Source of the DNA: Symmetrospora coprosmae
Taxonomy: Eukaryota; Basidiomycota; Cystobasidiomycetes; Symmetrosporaceae
Length of the DNA stretch: 64,000 nt
NCBI GenBank assembly: GCA_008802785.1
Contig: VUYT01000007.1
Coordinates: 682,001-746,000 of the forward strand
Direction: 5' to 3'
Shown: positions 48,001 to 60,904 of the stretch, piece by piece
How positions within the stretch are numbered: the first letter of the stretch is position 1
Layout: the number at the start of each line of letters is the position of its first letter
The notes under the pieces: model-generated
What the model was told of the DNA's origin: nothing
The model's database searches: none
The model's input: only the letters and a program-made list of their open reading frames with translations
Program-made: the position numbers and the translations under genes

Positions 48001-48283
48001 CGGTAAGCTCGGCGCGGACGACAAGAAGAGCATCCTTGACGCCGTCAAGTCGGCGCAGGAGTGGCTCGAGACCGAGGGCCAGACTGCCTCGGCGGAGGAG
48101 ATCGACGAGCGCCGGGAGGAGCTCCAGGTGCGTTTTCTCAGCCCATTTTGTACTGTGTTCAGCGCAGCAGCTGACGGATCCCGTGTCGTGCAGGCCGTCG
48201 TCTCGCCCATCACGTCCAAGCTCTACTCGCAGGGCGGCGGTGCCGGATCGGACGACCCGCTGCCAGATCACGACGAGCTCTAA
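45091..48283 (+). CDS. KAR2: ER Hsp70 chaperone BiP/Kar2
   Basis: ER-lumen Hsp70 that binds nascent chains, helps translocation and controls the unfolded protein response. Fourteen exons: 45091-45201, 45296-45305, 45478-45509, 45605-45612, 45696-45734, 45813-45934, 46021-46255, 46341-46893, 46999-47501, 47611-47637, 47710-47745, 47816-47860, 47938-48127, 48194-48283; 666 residues. Signal peptide at the N-terminus ([20 protein letters not shown]) and the retrieval signal HDEL at the C-terminus. ATPase motifs [28 protein letters not shown] and [14 protein letters not shown]; linker and substrate domain [14 protein letters not shown]. Two exons are of 10 and 8 bases and split the first ATP-binding motif ([18 protein letters not shown]). 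A 9-exon 5' and 3' crowding of introns is notable. Confidence 0.97.
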
Positions 48284-48852
48284 GCACTCGTTGTCGCTGA
48301 CGATGGCAGTGCTCGGCCTCCATCATCGTGTGCGTCAGAGTCGGAAAAGAGGAAAAGAGGATTCGCGAAGCGGAGTGGATAGAGACGATGCGAGATGAGC
48401 AATCAAAGGCAGTTGTCACGACTATCGTTTGTTCAAGCAGCCTGCCGTCGTTTCTTCCTGCAATTGGATCGGACCGTATCTGCTCTGTCGTCTTGCTTGC
48501 CCTTGCGCGAATCTCCACATCGCGCCGGAGCCGACACGCCTGCGCACTTTTCTTCGCCTATCCAATGCTGCTTGCGCAATAACCGAGCATACGACGTCTG
48601 TGCGCGCTACTTTGCAGCAGCTCCGTCCATACTATACTCCTTTGGACGCAAGAGGCGACAGTCCTGAGCGGCTTCAGGCCGATTTGGCCCCGGCACAACC
48701 ATCGCTCTCTTTTGTTGGCACAGAAGCCATGTCTCACCGACTTCTGCTTCTTCCTCACATCCTGACACTCGTACAGCCAGCGTTACCGGGCTCCTGCCCC
48801 AGCCATCTTCTCACAGACTGCAGCAGAACGTGCCTGATTGGCGAGCATCCCC
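48284..48852. other. intergenic gap
   Basis: About 570 bases between BiP and the first MYND gene, both on the plus strand. No supported coding frame or element. Confidence 0.5.
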
Positions 48853-49725
48853 ATGAACTCCGAAGTAGACGACGCCCGCCTCAGGCAGTGTGGACACTGT
48901 CTCAAGAACGAGGAATACAGACCTGACGGAAGATTCCAGCGATGCGGAGGGTGCAAGCGTAAGCGGAAGCGCTTTCTCTATAGCTGCTCTTGACCACGGG
49001 GCGGGACTGGCCAGGTGCAGGCTAACGCAGTTGCCCAATCCGAAGTTGCCAGATACTGCGTAAGCGGATGCCTTTCTTTGAATAGCGTAGGGCACTGATC
49101 TTCACACTGACTCCGGCTCGTTGCAGTCTCCAGCATGCCAGCGCGCGCACTGGAGTGTGCACAAACCGGTGGCGAGTTTGAGAGCTGCCTATGATACCTG
49201 AAAGACCGCTTCGAGCCACTCTGACGCTCTTTACGAACTCCTTAGTGCAAGATCAACAAAGCTCAGCAGGCGAGGATGCCTCGGGACAAGCAAGATCTCA
49301 TGAGGCGCATGACGGCCTTCTTCCGCGGGCACAAATCGCGGATCCAGCTACTGGCCCAACAGACGTCCGGCATACGGCCCGAGACTGCCAGGGCTCTAGC
49401 TCCTCCTCCTAGTGCCCCATTTGTCGAGCTGGAACCTTTGGCCGGCACCCGAGAGCTGTGCGTCAAGGCTGTCACGATTGTGCCATGGGCCGAGGTGATC
49501 GCCTCCACGCCCGGCATGGATGACGACACCTGGGACGTTTTCAAGCGACAGGCACAGGCAGTGAAAGGCTCCAGCGGCCTCGCCATCGCTGTCTTCGTCT
49601 GCGAGGATATCGTCCGATTGGTTCCGGCAGTCTTCACTGGCGAGTGGCCCGAGGAGCGGATCAGCATCGATTGCGATTCGGTCAAGTACTTACAGGATGG
49701 ACATTGCAGTAAGAGCAAGGAATAG
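48853..49725 (+). CDS. MYND zinc-finger protein A
   Basis: Exons 48853-48958, 49046-49059, 49127-49168, 49246-49725; 213 residues. The MYND finger spans about residues 12-57: RQCGHCLKNEE, RCGGCK, LARYC, then ACQRAHWSVHKPC. MYND fingers bind short proline-rich peptides in partner proteins. The last His-Cys spacing here is H-x2-C where the paralogue at 54.4 kb has H-x3-C, so either the finger is altered or the donor at 49169 is misplaced. The C-terminal domain (about 150 residues, with VTIVPWAEVIAS and AVFVCEDIVRLVPAVFTG) is related to that of MYND protein B but shorter at its end. The 14-base second exon and its acceptor AAG are shared in position with B. Confidence 0.65.
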
Positions 49726-50108
49726 GATGCAGGTACTAAGATCTAGGCAGGGGAAGTGCGAAGTGGAGCAGTTCTTGAATACGCAATGCGGGACAAACCA
49801 ACGCCTGTGCGGGGTTCCGACTATCTGTCAGCAGTACAAGCCGGCGAGAACGTCAACTTCCATGGATGTCAGATAGATCTGTGGAATTGGATTGCATTCA
49901 TCGGGCAAGACAGGCTGATATGCAGGTCCCAGGAATTGCAGAGACGTGGAGGACGGCTAAGATTCGGAACGGAAGGGATGTATGGATAGGCTCGCTGACG
50001 GGAAGGAATGTCTGCAACCGCAGCAAGTAGATCCGCTCGCATCGATAGCCCGAAGCAAATCCCTGTAATAGCTGACGAGTCGCAGACCCCGCAGGGTCGG
50101 AGGAAGGC
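49726..50108. other. intergenic gap between convergent genes
   Basis: About 380 bases between MYND A (plus) and the module-repeat gene 1 (minus). An open stretch on the plus strand is not protein-like to my eye. Confidence 0.5.
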
Positions 50109-51155
50109 TTACCTACCAGGCGCAGGCGATCTCCGAGGCATACTCGGCTGTGGCTGAGGTGTGCCTTGTCGAGAGGGCGAAACCTTCGGCGATGGCATCC
50201 TCAATTCTGAGCTCGCACTATGCGCTCGGGGACTCTGTCGCGGAGGCTGAGGTCCGGGTAGCTCACGCTGTCCCGGAGGTAGCGGCGGCCGCGGAAGAAG
50301 ACTTTGGGCTTGAGGCGACGGGACAGCTGATCCACTTGACAGCGCCCTCGGAGCGGTTCGCTTTCCTTTCGGCCGCTGGAGGAAATAGCACGGATCGCCA
50401 GTCCTGGTCGTTCCGCGAAGAGCGAAGTATTTGCCGGGCTCTGTGACCTCTGCAACGGAATGTTTGGGCACAGGTAGCCTCTTGCCGCCGTTAGCAAGGA
50501 GAGGGAAGGTCTGGGCTGTGCCTCCCTCCTGCACTGTTAGGGTAAACCAGTGTCCATAAGCGCCGGTGCCAACATTAGTGGACGTGAGTAGAACCTCGGT
50601 CATAGGCGAGACGCTCAGCTGTCGAAGGAAAGCCTTTGCGTCGGGCAGGCAAGCAATGGCGGATTTACTGATTTCAACTCACGAGCGAAGGACCTGACGG
50701 CTGTACGCCTCGAGGCGGCGTCCTGCCTTGTAAAGCTGACCCTCGCCCTCGAGCTCGACCTGCGCCAGGAGTTCCGCCCAACATCTCCGTTAGGGATGGA
50801 TTGACGTAGACTTCGTACCTGGGACGGCCTGATTCATCCACGTTGAAAGTGACGTGGGTCTGTCGAGGCGGTTCTGAAGGCCAGACCGATACCCTGATGC
50901 GTTCGCCAGCCGAGTCATAGAGTGGCAGCATGTTTACACCCTGCCCACTCGCGGTAGTCGCGAGTACGCCATAGAAGCGGTTGTTGGTTGCAGCGTCTGG
51001 CTTGAGGTTGTCGGCAGTCAAGACCTGATTAAGAGGATACCTGGCGCCCTATACATGTCACAGGCGCAGAGTTGTGTCAGTACTCTTCAAGCAGACGTTA
51101 CGGCGAGCCCCTCCACAGCGCGCCTTCTATGCTTACGGGCAAAGCAGCGGGCCAT
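50109..51155 (-). CDS. module-repeat protein 1, unknown
   Basis: Exons on the minus strand: 51102-51155, 50683-51024, 50109-50618; 301 residues. The short basic first exon (MARCFARKHRRR) uses a weak GTAACG donor and is the least sure part. The protein has two copies of a module of about 80 residues: one beginning VLTADNLKPD with PLYDSAGERIRV and DESGRPRYEVYV, the next beginning VLLTSTNVGTG with PLLANGGKRLPV and DPCYFLQRP. Each is followed by an Arg/Ser/Pro/Gly-rich linker; the C-terminus is a long Pro/Arg/Ser tail ending RRSPAPGR. The intervening intron falls exactly between the modules. The next gene upstream carries the same kind of module. No signal peptide. Family not recognised. Confidence 0.6.
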
Positions 51156-52002
51156 GATGTCGGCGGAGTCGATGGAGGCATGACTATACAGAGAGGAGTG
51201 CGGTGACGAAGTGGGACGAGGTGAAGTGCGTACGGTGGACGCGAGTCGAGATTGAGCTAGGTGGAGTGAGGTCAGGTGAGGTGAGGTGTTTGTGTCGAGG
51301 AAAGGAAAGCGGTCTGGGGCGACAGTCTCCCGCTTTTGTACCCTGGCGAGTTGCACCACCATAGACAGCACCGCCACGACTCTCTCGCTGCCCAGAGGTG
51401 TGCGTTGAAGGCATGCCGGCCCAGCTGGGTGGCGAGAGGGAGCAGCTGTGCAAGGACACAGCCCAAGCGGGGAGCCAGGCCCGCCATCGCCGTTACGAGA
51501 CCTGGCGCGAGATTGACCGAGCAGCTGGGGGCGATTGTCTATGTTGTGCTTCTTCACGCGCACCAACTGATACCGCGCACCTAAGAGCCGAACGAGCGGA
51601 CTTGCATCCGAGCTGTCTTGACAAGGGGAGCAGCTGGCGTGGCAGCTGGGCATCACGAGAAGGGGCGCGAGCCATCTTCAATGCACGTGCGCAGTATGCC
51701 AGTGTCAGTTCATCAGTCCGCTTTGATGTGCCTCTATGCATCAGTCTAGTCCCGGGGAGGAGACTCTGTTTTGTCAATTTAGATCATATGAAAGGGCAAA
51801 TGCGATACTTGGTACATTTCCAGGGCATGCACAGTGGAGGCGATGACAGGACGGGGCGAGGGTATGGGAGAGGGATGCAGACAGGGAGAAGTGGGAAGTT
51901 GGACGCCATAGAGAGGTGATGGTTTCGTTTTGTTGCAGTCCGAGGTCGGATGTGACCCATGGAGAAGGGCGGAGAGGTGAATTAGACCCGCGGAAGGGTT
52001 TC
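51156..52002. other. intergenic gap between the two module-repeat genes
   Basis: About 850 bases. It contains AGGTGAGGTG-like GT-rich short repeats near 51250-51295 and pyrimidine/purine-biased DNA. I could not find a further module copy on either strand. Confidence 0.5.
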
Positions 52003-53573
52003 TCACGTCCAGCTTGATGCGCTTGGACTTCTGCTGTCGTCCGCCAGAACAAAGCGACGAGGTGCCTGATTTAGCGTTGCAGTACGGTTCATGAGCCAGC
52101 TCATTCTGACCCTGCTAACCCGCAGGCCCCAGCCTCTTGAATCCCAGAGCTGCGTATATGAATTTTGGCCGGTGCGTACGAACCAGAAATCGCCCGTGGT
52201 ACTGCCATCGAAGTTGCGGGCATGCAGATTGCCAGCGGTGAGCACGATCTGCCCGCATGCGGCAGACTGGGTCAGCAGAGCGCAGGGTCATGAAAGAGTG
52301 TATGCTAGCTCACGGTACCAGCAGCTGGCGATCTGCCTCGGGGTGGGCTGCGCGCCGACGCTCCCGTTGAGTTCGGAATTGGCCGGGACGGCAAGGCACC
52401 GGAACCCCGGTGAGAGCGGTGAGAGCTGTTCCTGACTACGATCTCGCCTACAGACCCGCTGGAGCTGAGCCTAGCCTGTCGCGATGCGGATCCGGGGGGC
52501 AGTGTACTAGGTGACGGGTTTCTGAATCCATTTCTTGACGCCGGCCGTCCATGAGTGGAATCTGCGCCCGAAGCCGAGACGGAGCGTGTTGTAACAACGG
52601 ACGACGCGCGTCGATGGGGACTGCGTAGATGGGGAGGAGATGGCACTGGCGGCGGAACAGCTGCACCGATTGAGTTGGCATTCGAAGCTGACTGTGCGGA
52701 CCTAGATCTGCCTCTGGGCGGCGAAGCCGTCCGAGCGTCCAAAGCTTGTGCCAACTCACGGAAGCCGATTCGCCGCCCAGCATCGGTAGAATGGCTTCGT
52801 GAACGCAAGGTCCTCGAGTCTCCGGTTGCCATTGGTGGCGAGGGCGTGCGAGACGCCGAGGCCGAGGCCGATCTTGGAGTACGCTGCTGGAATCTGTACT
52901 CTCTAGGACGTCCGGAAGAGTCCACATCCGGAGAGCTTCGAGCTTCGAGGTTGGGGTGGGCGCGATATTCCCACACGACGTCCAGAAACGCTGCATGAAG
53001 TTCGTTTGGGACGTTGAGCGGGAAATAACCACCCTGAACGTTGGCGTCCTGTGAGGGAACCCAGATGTTGTACATGGCTGGTGGAGCGGAGCTGCCGGGC
53101 AAAAGCAACACCGTGCCGCCCACAGCATCCACTGTGCGCACGGTCATGTGAACAGTAGCTGGCCAGGCAGTCGCACGGCTTATGTCTCGACGCTGTGGGG
53201 AGGACGTGCGAGACGGTGGAGCCGATCTTGCAGTCCGTTGCTGGAGTATGTATTCTGCCGGACGTCCGGAAGGGTCCACAGCCGTGGATCTTCGAGCTTC
53301 GAGGCTGTACGCATTACCATCGATTTCCACCATTCCGTTGAATACCTCTCGTAACTCGCGTGGGACGTTGAGACCGATCATCGCATACGTCTCTGGGTCG
53401 GGGCGACGGATATACACTCCCCATGCATGGCTGCCAGGATTCGGCCCCCAGACTTCGCCGTCTATTCTGTAGACATTGGGTAATTCCACGTTGACGACGG
53501 GCGGCCAGCTAGCCGCCGGGTTGCGCCGTTCATTGCTGTTGCCTCGCTGAGAGCTGCCTCTGTTGCCTGACAT
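52003..53573 (-). CDS. module-repeat protein 2, unknown
   Basis: Exons on the minus strand: 52314-53573, 52120-52248, 52003-52065; 483 residues. Exon 1 has two similar units of about 95 residues (roughly 20-115 and 120-225), sharing GLNVPRELREVF / PLNVPNELHAAF, SLEARRS-VDPSGRPAEYILQQR / NLEARSS-VDSSGRPREYRFQQR, and Ser/Arg/Pro linkers. A long Arg/Ser/Pro-rich disordered part follows. Exons 2-3 encode a third unit starting IVLTAGNLHARNFDG and containing FWFVRTGQNSYTQLWDSRG, which resembles the modules of protein 1. The end is uncertain: the last codon overlaps a possible donor (AC|GTGAGA), so more exons may exist. No signal peptide or membrane helix. Family not recognised. Confidence 0.65.
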
Positions 53574-54374
53574 TGCGAGGGTTGCCGCACTGACGAAGAC
53601 GGGTTAAGGTGACGGTTGGTGAGACAAGAGTGCAAGACGCGCAAGAGGGTGATGGTGATGGTGGATTGCACTGGATGGGACTGGATGGGATGGGATCAGA
53701 TGAGGTGGGGTGGTTGAGTTCGAATGAACGGAAGCAAGCGAGGTTGCACACATCGCCGGCTGCTTTTACACCCTAATCCTGAGCAGGGTAGTCAGACTCA
53801 GATCACCAATACGAGGCAGGAGGGAAACCGCCACGACTGTCCTGTTGCCCACTGGTGTGCGCGCCATCGATGTCCGCCGTGCATCAGCTGCTCTCCCTGT
53901 GGCGAGATGAGCGCTGTGCAGACGCACAGCCCATTGAGGGCGAGTGCTTCATGCATGCCACCCTGACAGGCGGAAAGTAGGACGGCGTGTCAGGACAAGC
54001 AGATATCAGAAATGAGGAGGAGCAGACGAAGGGCGCCATGGACCGGTCAGCTTTTGGAGGAGCGCAGACTCCGAGTCGAGTGACTGCGTCCGAGCACTGG
54101 AGAGCAAGGGGGAGTGGCTGAATGAGCGGGATAGCATTAGAGCACGGCGTCTGCTCCTCACCCAAAATGTCAGCTCTCGCGATGAGGAGGGAGAGTTCCG
54201 AATCTCGTCCTCCGTGCAATCTCCGTCAATGTACTGGCCCGGGTCGGTGCCGGTGGGCTCCGGTGCCTCTGCCTCTGTCTCTGAGTCGGTTTCGTCTCGT
54301 CCAACCTCCCTGCTTCCCTCTTTGCTTCTCTTCGGCCTCCGCCTGCACCTGCCATCCATCCCTCCATCGTTACA
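53574..54374. other. divergent intergenic region
   Basis: About 800 bases between module-repeat gene 2 (minus) and MYND B (plus). The part next to the minus-strand gene has short GGGAT/GGTGA-like repeats (53650-53715). Presumed promoters; nothing else recognised. Confidence 0.5.
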
Positions 54375-55344
54375 ATGGCATCCCAGTCTCCGCAAACGTC
54401 CACACCTGTACCCGCGGCTGGCGCCAACTACCGAGCCATGACGTCGACCGAGCGGCTGGACGACCGCGCCTACCGCCAGTGCGGGCATTGCCTCAAGTCC
54501 GCCCTTGACCTGGACAGCGACGTCTTTAAGCAATGCTCGGCGTGCAAGCGTGCGTGTACTCTTGCCTTTGAGCACACATCGTCAGAGCTCGCCGCGCTTG
54601 CTGATCTCGGGCTTACGCCTTTCTCGTGCTGTGCTTGCAGTCCAGCGATACTGCGTAAGCGGGGAGCACCATAGAGCTGCGGCTTGCGGTGTGTGGCACA
54701 CAGAGCGGCGAGCTGATGCGTCGTAGCGGTGCTTGGTCTCGCAGAGTTCGGATTGTCAGAAAGCGCACTGGCCTGCGCACAAGGCTGCATGCAAGAGGAC
54801 GAGCGCAATGCGAGCAAAGATGGCACCGAGCATGCTGGTCACGGTGGATCAGACGGCGCGGTACATCTTTTACCACCGAAAGCGCCTCGGCTGCCTCGCA
54901 GCCAGTGCGGCAGGGATCCTGCCCTACTACAAGGAGAACGGCACCTGGCCGTCAGAGCCATTCATCGTCCCCGTCGTCACTCTGGACACGGCCCCCCCCT
55001 CGGCCCAGGAGGGCTGCGCTGCCACACAGAGTTCTGATGGGGCAAGCAAAGGCGACACTGCACCGGCCGCCGCACGGCTCGTCGCCAGCAAAGTCGACTT
55101 CTGGCCGTGGCCGCTGCTCCTCGCCCTTCGCCCAGACATTCCCGCTTCGTGGACCGAGGGCATGCCCAAAAAGGGCGACGGGCAGCCGGTGCGCTTCGGT
55201 GTCGCGCTCGCGGTTGTCATGTGCAGCGGTGTGATACGTTGCGTGCCCGCCGGCCTCGACGGGAACAGCAACATTCCCATTACCGACTACGAGACTGTGG
55301 ACTGGGTTCGATACCTAGAGGACGGCACGGTGGTACGACGATGA
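54375..55344 (+). CDS. MYND zinc-finger protein B
   Basis: Exons 54375-54549, 54641-54654, 54745-55344; 262 residues. The MYND finger (about residues 35-85) is complete: RQCGHCLKSALD, QCSACK, LQRYC, SSDCQKAHWPAHKAACK. The C-terminal domain contains MLVTVDQTARYIFYH, VDFWPWPLLLALRPDIPASW, RFGVALAVVMCSGVIRCVPAG and DWVRYLEDGTVVRR; it has the feel of a folded domain shared with MYND protein A. As in A, a 14-base exon encodes the xRYC step of the finger with identical phases. Role unknown; by family a peptide-binding adaptor is likely. ATG 54375 opens with a 22-residue Ser/Thr/Pro-rich lead; Met22 is an alternative start. Confidence 0.85.
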
Positions 55345-55919
55345 GCGTAGAGAGGGCGCCGGATCTCGCGGGGACGGGGATCCGGCAGGAATGAATGGGC
55401 GAGGCAAGATTACCAACGCAGTCAGCGAAGAGCCGGAGAGACGGACGTGAAGGGAGAAGAGAAGAGGGGCAAAGCGAGGAAGCGAGGAAGCGAGGAGGAG
55501 AATGGTATGGTCGTGGCCAATGGGGTGAGTGAGGAGCTCCTCAGCCGGGAAGGAGGGCACCGAGGAAGTACGGTAGGTAGCTTTCAGCTCATGCAGGCGT
55601 TCGGAGGTAATGACGCAAAGCGACGGAGGATGTGGATGCGAGCAATTGAGCCAGACGATGTCTTCATGCGCGTGTGCATCCATTGTGGATACGAGCCGTT
55701 GTGCTTCATTGGAAGCAGCGAGAAGCCACGTTTGCGGGATCCCTTTGATTGGGGCCAGCCAGCCAGCGGCAGGGGCAGCGGTGACGCCCAGCACCGGGTG
55801 GAGAGGGAGAGGGGGACCCCACCCCACCCGTGGTCGACGACCTGCCAAATCCAGCGAACACAGCATCGCTTCTCTCCTCTCTTCGGATATCGCACACCAT
55901 AGCACAGACAGCATTCATC
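55345..55919. other. intergenic gap upstream of UGP1
   Basis: About 575 bases. An open frame at 55447-55902 is Glu/Lys/Arg/Gly-rich and starts in GAGGAAGC repeats; I take it as chance. Presumed terminator of MYND B and promoter of UGP1. Confidence 0.5.
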
Positions 55920-58419
<2,500 letters not shown>

Positions 58420-58857
58420 TGGAATCCATTTGGCAGTATTTGGAGCTTGACTTGGGGTGGATGCGTCAAAGTAGAATGCGGGCGCTCCTGTCGTTGCGCC
58501 CTCCTGTACCTGCAGCCGAAAATTAGGACTGCCAGGCATCTGTTCCTTGTGTGCTACCTTTTTGCAACGACAGGCTGCCTGCGCAGATCTCATACTCTAA
58601 TTCGGGTCATCCGCGTCTGCATGATATCGTCCGCACGGGCAACCACGTATTGGCCCCCGTCATGCCCGCTGATCTGCCAGACCTTGTCTGACTTGGATAG
58701 AATAGCACTTCTATGGAAGCTAGATAGGGATTTCAACATCACGAAAGGCGAGCTCTGGTCTACACGGGACAGCTGCGCCCAGAGATAGGGTATTAGGGCA
58801 TTCTATGATTTGTGAGCGATGACGAGGACGGAAGGCACAAGCGATGAAAGGATGCTC
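58420..58857. other. intergenic gap between convergent genes
   Basis: About 440 bases between the convergent UGP1 and GH5 endoglucanase genes; less GC-rich than coding DNA. Presumed 3' sequence only. Confidence 0.5.
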
Positions 58858-60904
58858 TTACTGCGGGGCGAGACCGCCGGCTTTGAGAATTGGCTTGACA
58901 GCCTTGATCCAGAGCGGGGCATCGGCCAGCGTGCCGTTCGACTGGACTGTTGGCGTCATGCTCAGAGCGTCTGCAAGTTGAGTAACCGCATTTGGGTCAG
59001 ACGGTCTCAGCACGGAAGGACGGTCGCAGATTGTGGATCCACTTACACGTTGGGCTGAATGCGCCTGTATCGGTTGGGGAAGGACGAGACGACGTGCGTT
59101 AGCTGGCGGCAAAAAGCTGCACGACTCGGCATCGGCAGAACAGGCTTACCAGCACTCCACGTCGTGAAGCCAGTGTAGCTGTGGAAGCGGTCCGCGAGCA
59201 GGGGTGTTGAGTTGGGGTCAGATACAGTCTCTGTGCCCGCAATCATGGCGAGACAAGGAGGGCAGTCAGTCTCGGTGCACTCACACATCGCTACGCTTGA
59301 GGAGGTACGCAAGTTGCTCGAGCAACATCTTCTTGCAGGCTGCGGGAGAGCAGCACCACGAGGGGTTCAGCCCTTTGTCACCTTGCACAGTGGCAAATTG
59401 GCTGTCCTCACACTCAGTATCGCCACCACCAGTCTCCGAGATGAATGCCTTCCTCTTATCTGCAGCGATGGTGTTGTAGACGTATGCAAAGTTACCCAGG
59501 TTGTTGGTGGTGCATTCCGGATCCTTGCCGGTCCCGTTGCCATCGAGGTACTGGTGCAGGTCAAAGACGAGCTTGTCCGTACCACCCTGCGGGTCCGTGA
59601 TGGTCTTGAGGAATGGGTATGACTGCTTCGGGAAGGCGCCGCCGGAGCTGTACACAGTGCCTGGGATGAGGAGCGTCTGTGAGGTTGCGCCTGCTGCTCG
59701 GATGCCGTTCACGGCCTTCTGAAGCGTTGCAGTCCATAGCGTCATGTCGAGCGTGTGCGGCTCATTCATGATGCCAAACATGATCTTCTGCACCCCAGCG
59801 TACTTTGTCGCGAGCTGGGTCCAGAGATTGACAAACTGCTCGTCCGTCGGACCGCCAGGTGTCTGACCGATGATGGCTCCGTTCCAGCGTGCGTACTGCA
59901 CAAGAACGCAAGAATCAGCATTGGGAAGACTCGCTCTGGCCAGCGCAAGGAGACCCACGTTGTGGCAATCGAGGATGACGTATGCCCCAGCCTGAAGGGC
60001 GGCCTGCACGACTGCATCGTACTTGGCAAAGAAGGCTGCATCGATGGGACCTCCGAGGGTCGGCTGCATGTATTGCCATCTGCGCGAAATGTGAAGAAGC
60101 GGCTCAGCTTCAAGCTTTCGTCGGTTCCGAACAGCAGGCGGGACCAACCCGAAAGGAATGCGATAGACGTTCACGCCCTGATTGCTAAAGTGCGGGATCT
60201 GTGACACTGGAGGCGTCGCATAGCCGCGCGAATTACCCTGCGTATCGATACCGAAGTCGAACCCTCCGAGGTTGAGACCTATTGCAGGGGCCGAGTCAGC
60301 TCGATCTTGGCGCAGCCATATATTCTCGCACAGACGCACCTTGGAGGAAGTTCGGATTGGGCGCGACGTTCAGAACGACCGTATCCGTCGAGGCGACCGG
60401 GATCGCAGAAGAGGTGACAGTCGAGGACCTAGCAGCGATCGCAGCGGTGCTGTTTGCAGACGCCGACATGGCTGATGATGAGACCTTGCTGGACGAGGAG
60501 GCAGCCGATGAGGACGCCGCTGATGAGGACACCGCCTTGACACTCGTGGAGGACGATGACGAGGCCACAGGCTTGCTGCTAGATGCGGCAGCCGCGCTGG
60601 TGCTGGTTGTCACTTTGCTGGACGAGGCAGGCTTTGTGGACGATGAAGCGACCGCCTTTGTGGAGCTCGACTTGGTGCTAGTTGTCTTGACTGCAGCTGC
60701 TCTGCCGAGGGCAGCGGTCTTGGCAACCGATGTGGTAGCCTTGCTGGCGGACGACGCTGCGGCAGCTGCGCGCCTGGCGTGGTCCATGGCCTTGTGCGAG
60801 CGTCGGACCCGCTCGAAGCCTGAAGAGCCTCCGTTGGGACCAGCGATGACTTCCGTGGCTGCGAAGGCGCAGACCAGGGCGGATAGGAGAATGGTCGATT
60901 TCAT
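58858..60904 (-). CDS. secreted GH5 endo-beta-1,4-glucanase
   Basis: Glycoside hydrolase family 5 endoglucanase that cuts beta-1,4-glucan, exported from the cell. Exons on the minus strand: 60340-60904, 60149-60278, 59959-60079, 59412-59895, 59285-59339, 59150-59178, 59047-59064, 58858-58970; 504 residues. Residues 1-21 are a signal peptide (MKSTILLSALVCAFAATEV). A Ser/Ala/Thr-rich linker of about 130 residues, probably O-glycosylated, leads to the catalytic domain: GLNLGGFDFGID, YRIPFGWQYMQPT, VILDCHNYARWNG, KIMFGIMNEPH (acid/base Glu near 317), FDLHQYLDGN and ISETGGGDTE (nucleophile Glu near 426), then TGFTTWSAGAFSPTY. No CBM1 is seen at the N-terminus. Intron 59340-59411 is 72 bases with no stop; if retained the protein gains 24 residues. 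Confidence 0.93.

Noticed and set aside
49740-50100. Extra 3' exon of module-repeat gene 1 joined through the GTAAGC just after its stop
   Set aside because: A donor-like site overlaps the stop, but the frames reached downstream do not look like protein or like a further module.
55447-55902. Open frame of 151 codons between MYND B and UGP1
   Set aside because: Begins in GA-rich repeats, has no domain, and ends at the UGP1 leader; fits untranslated sequence better.
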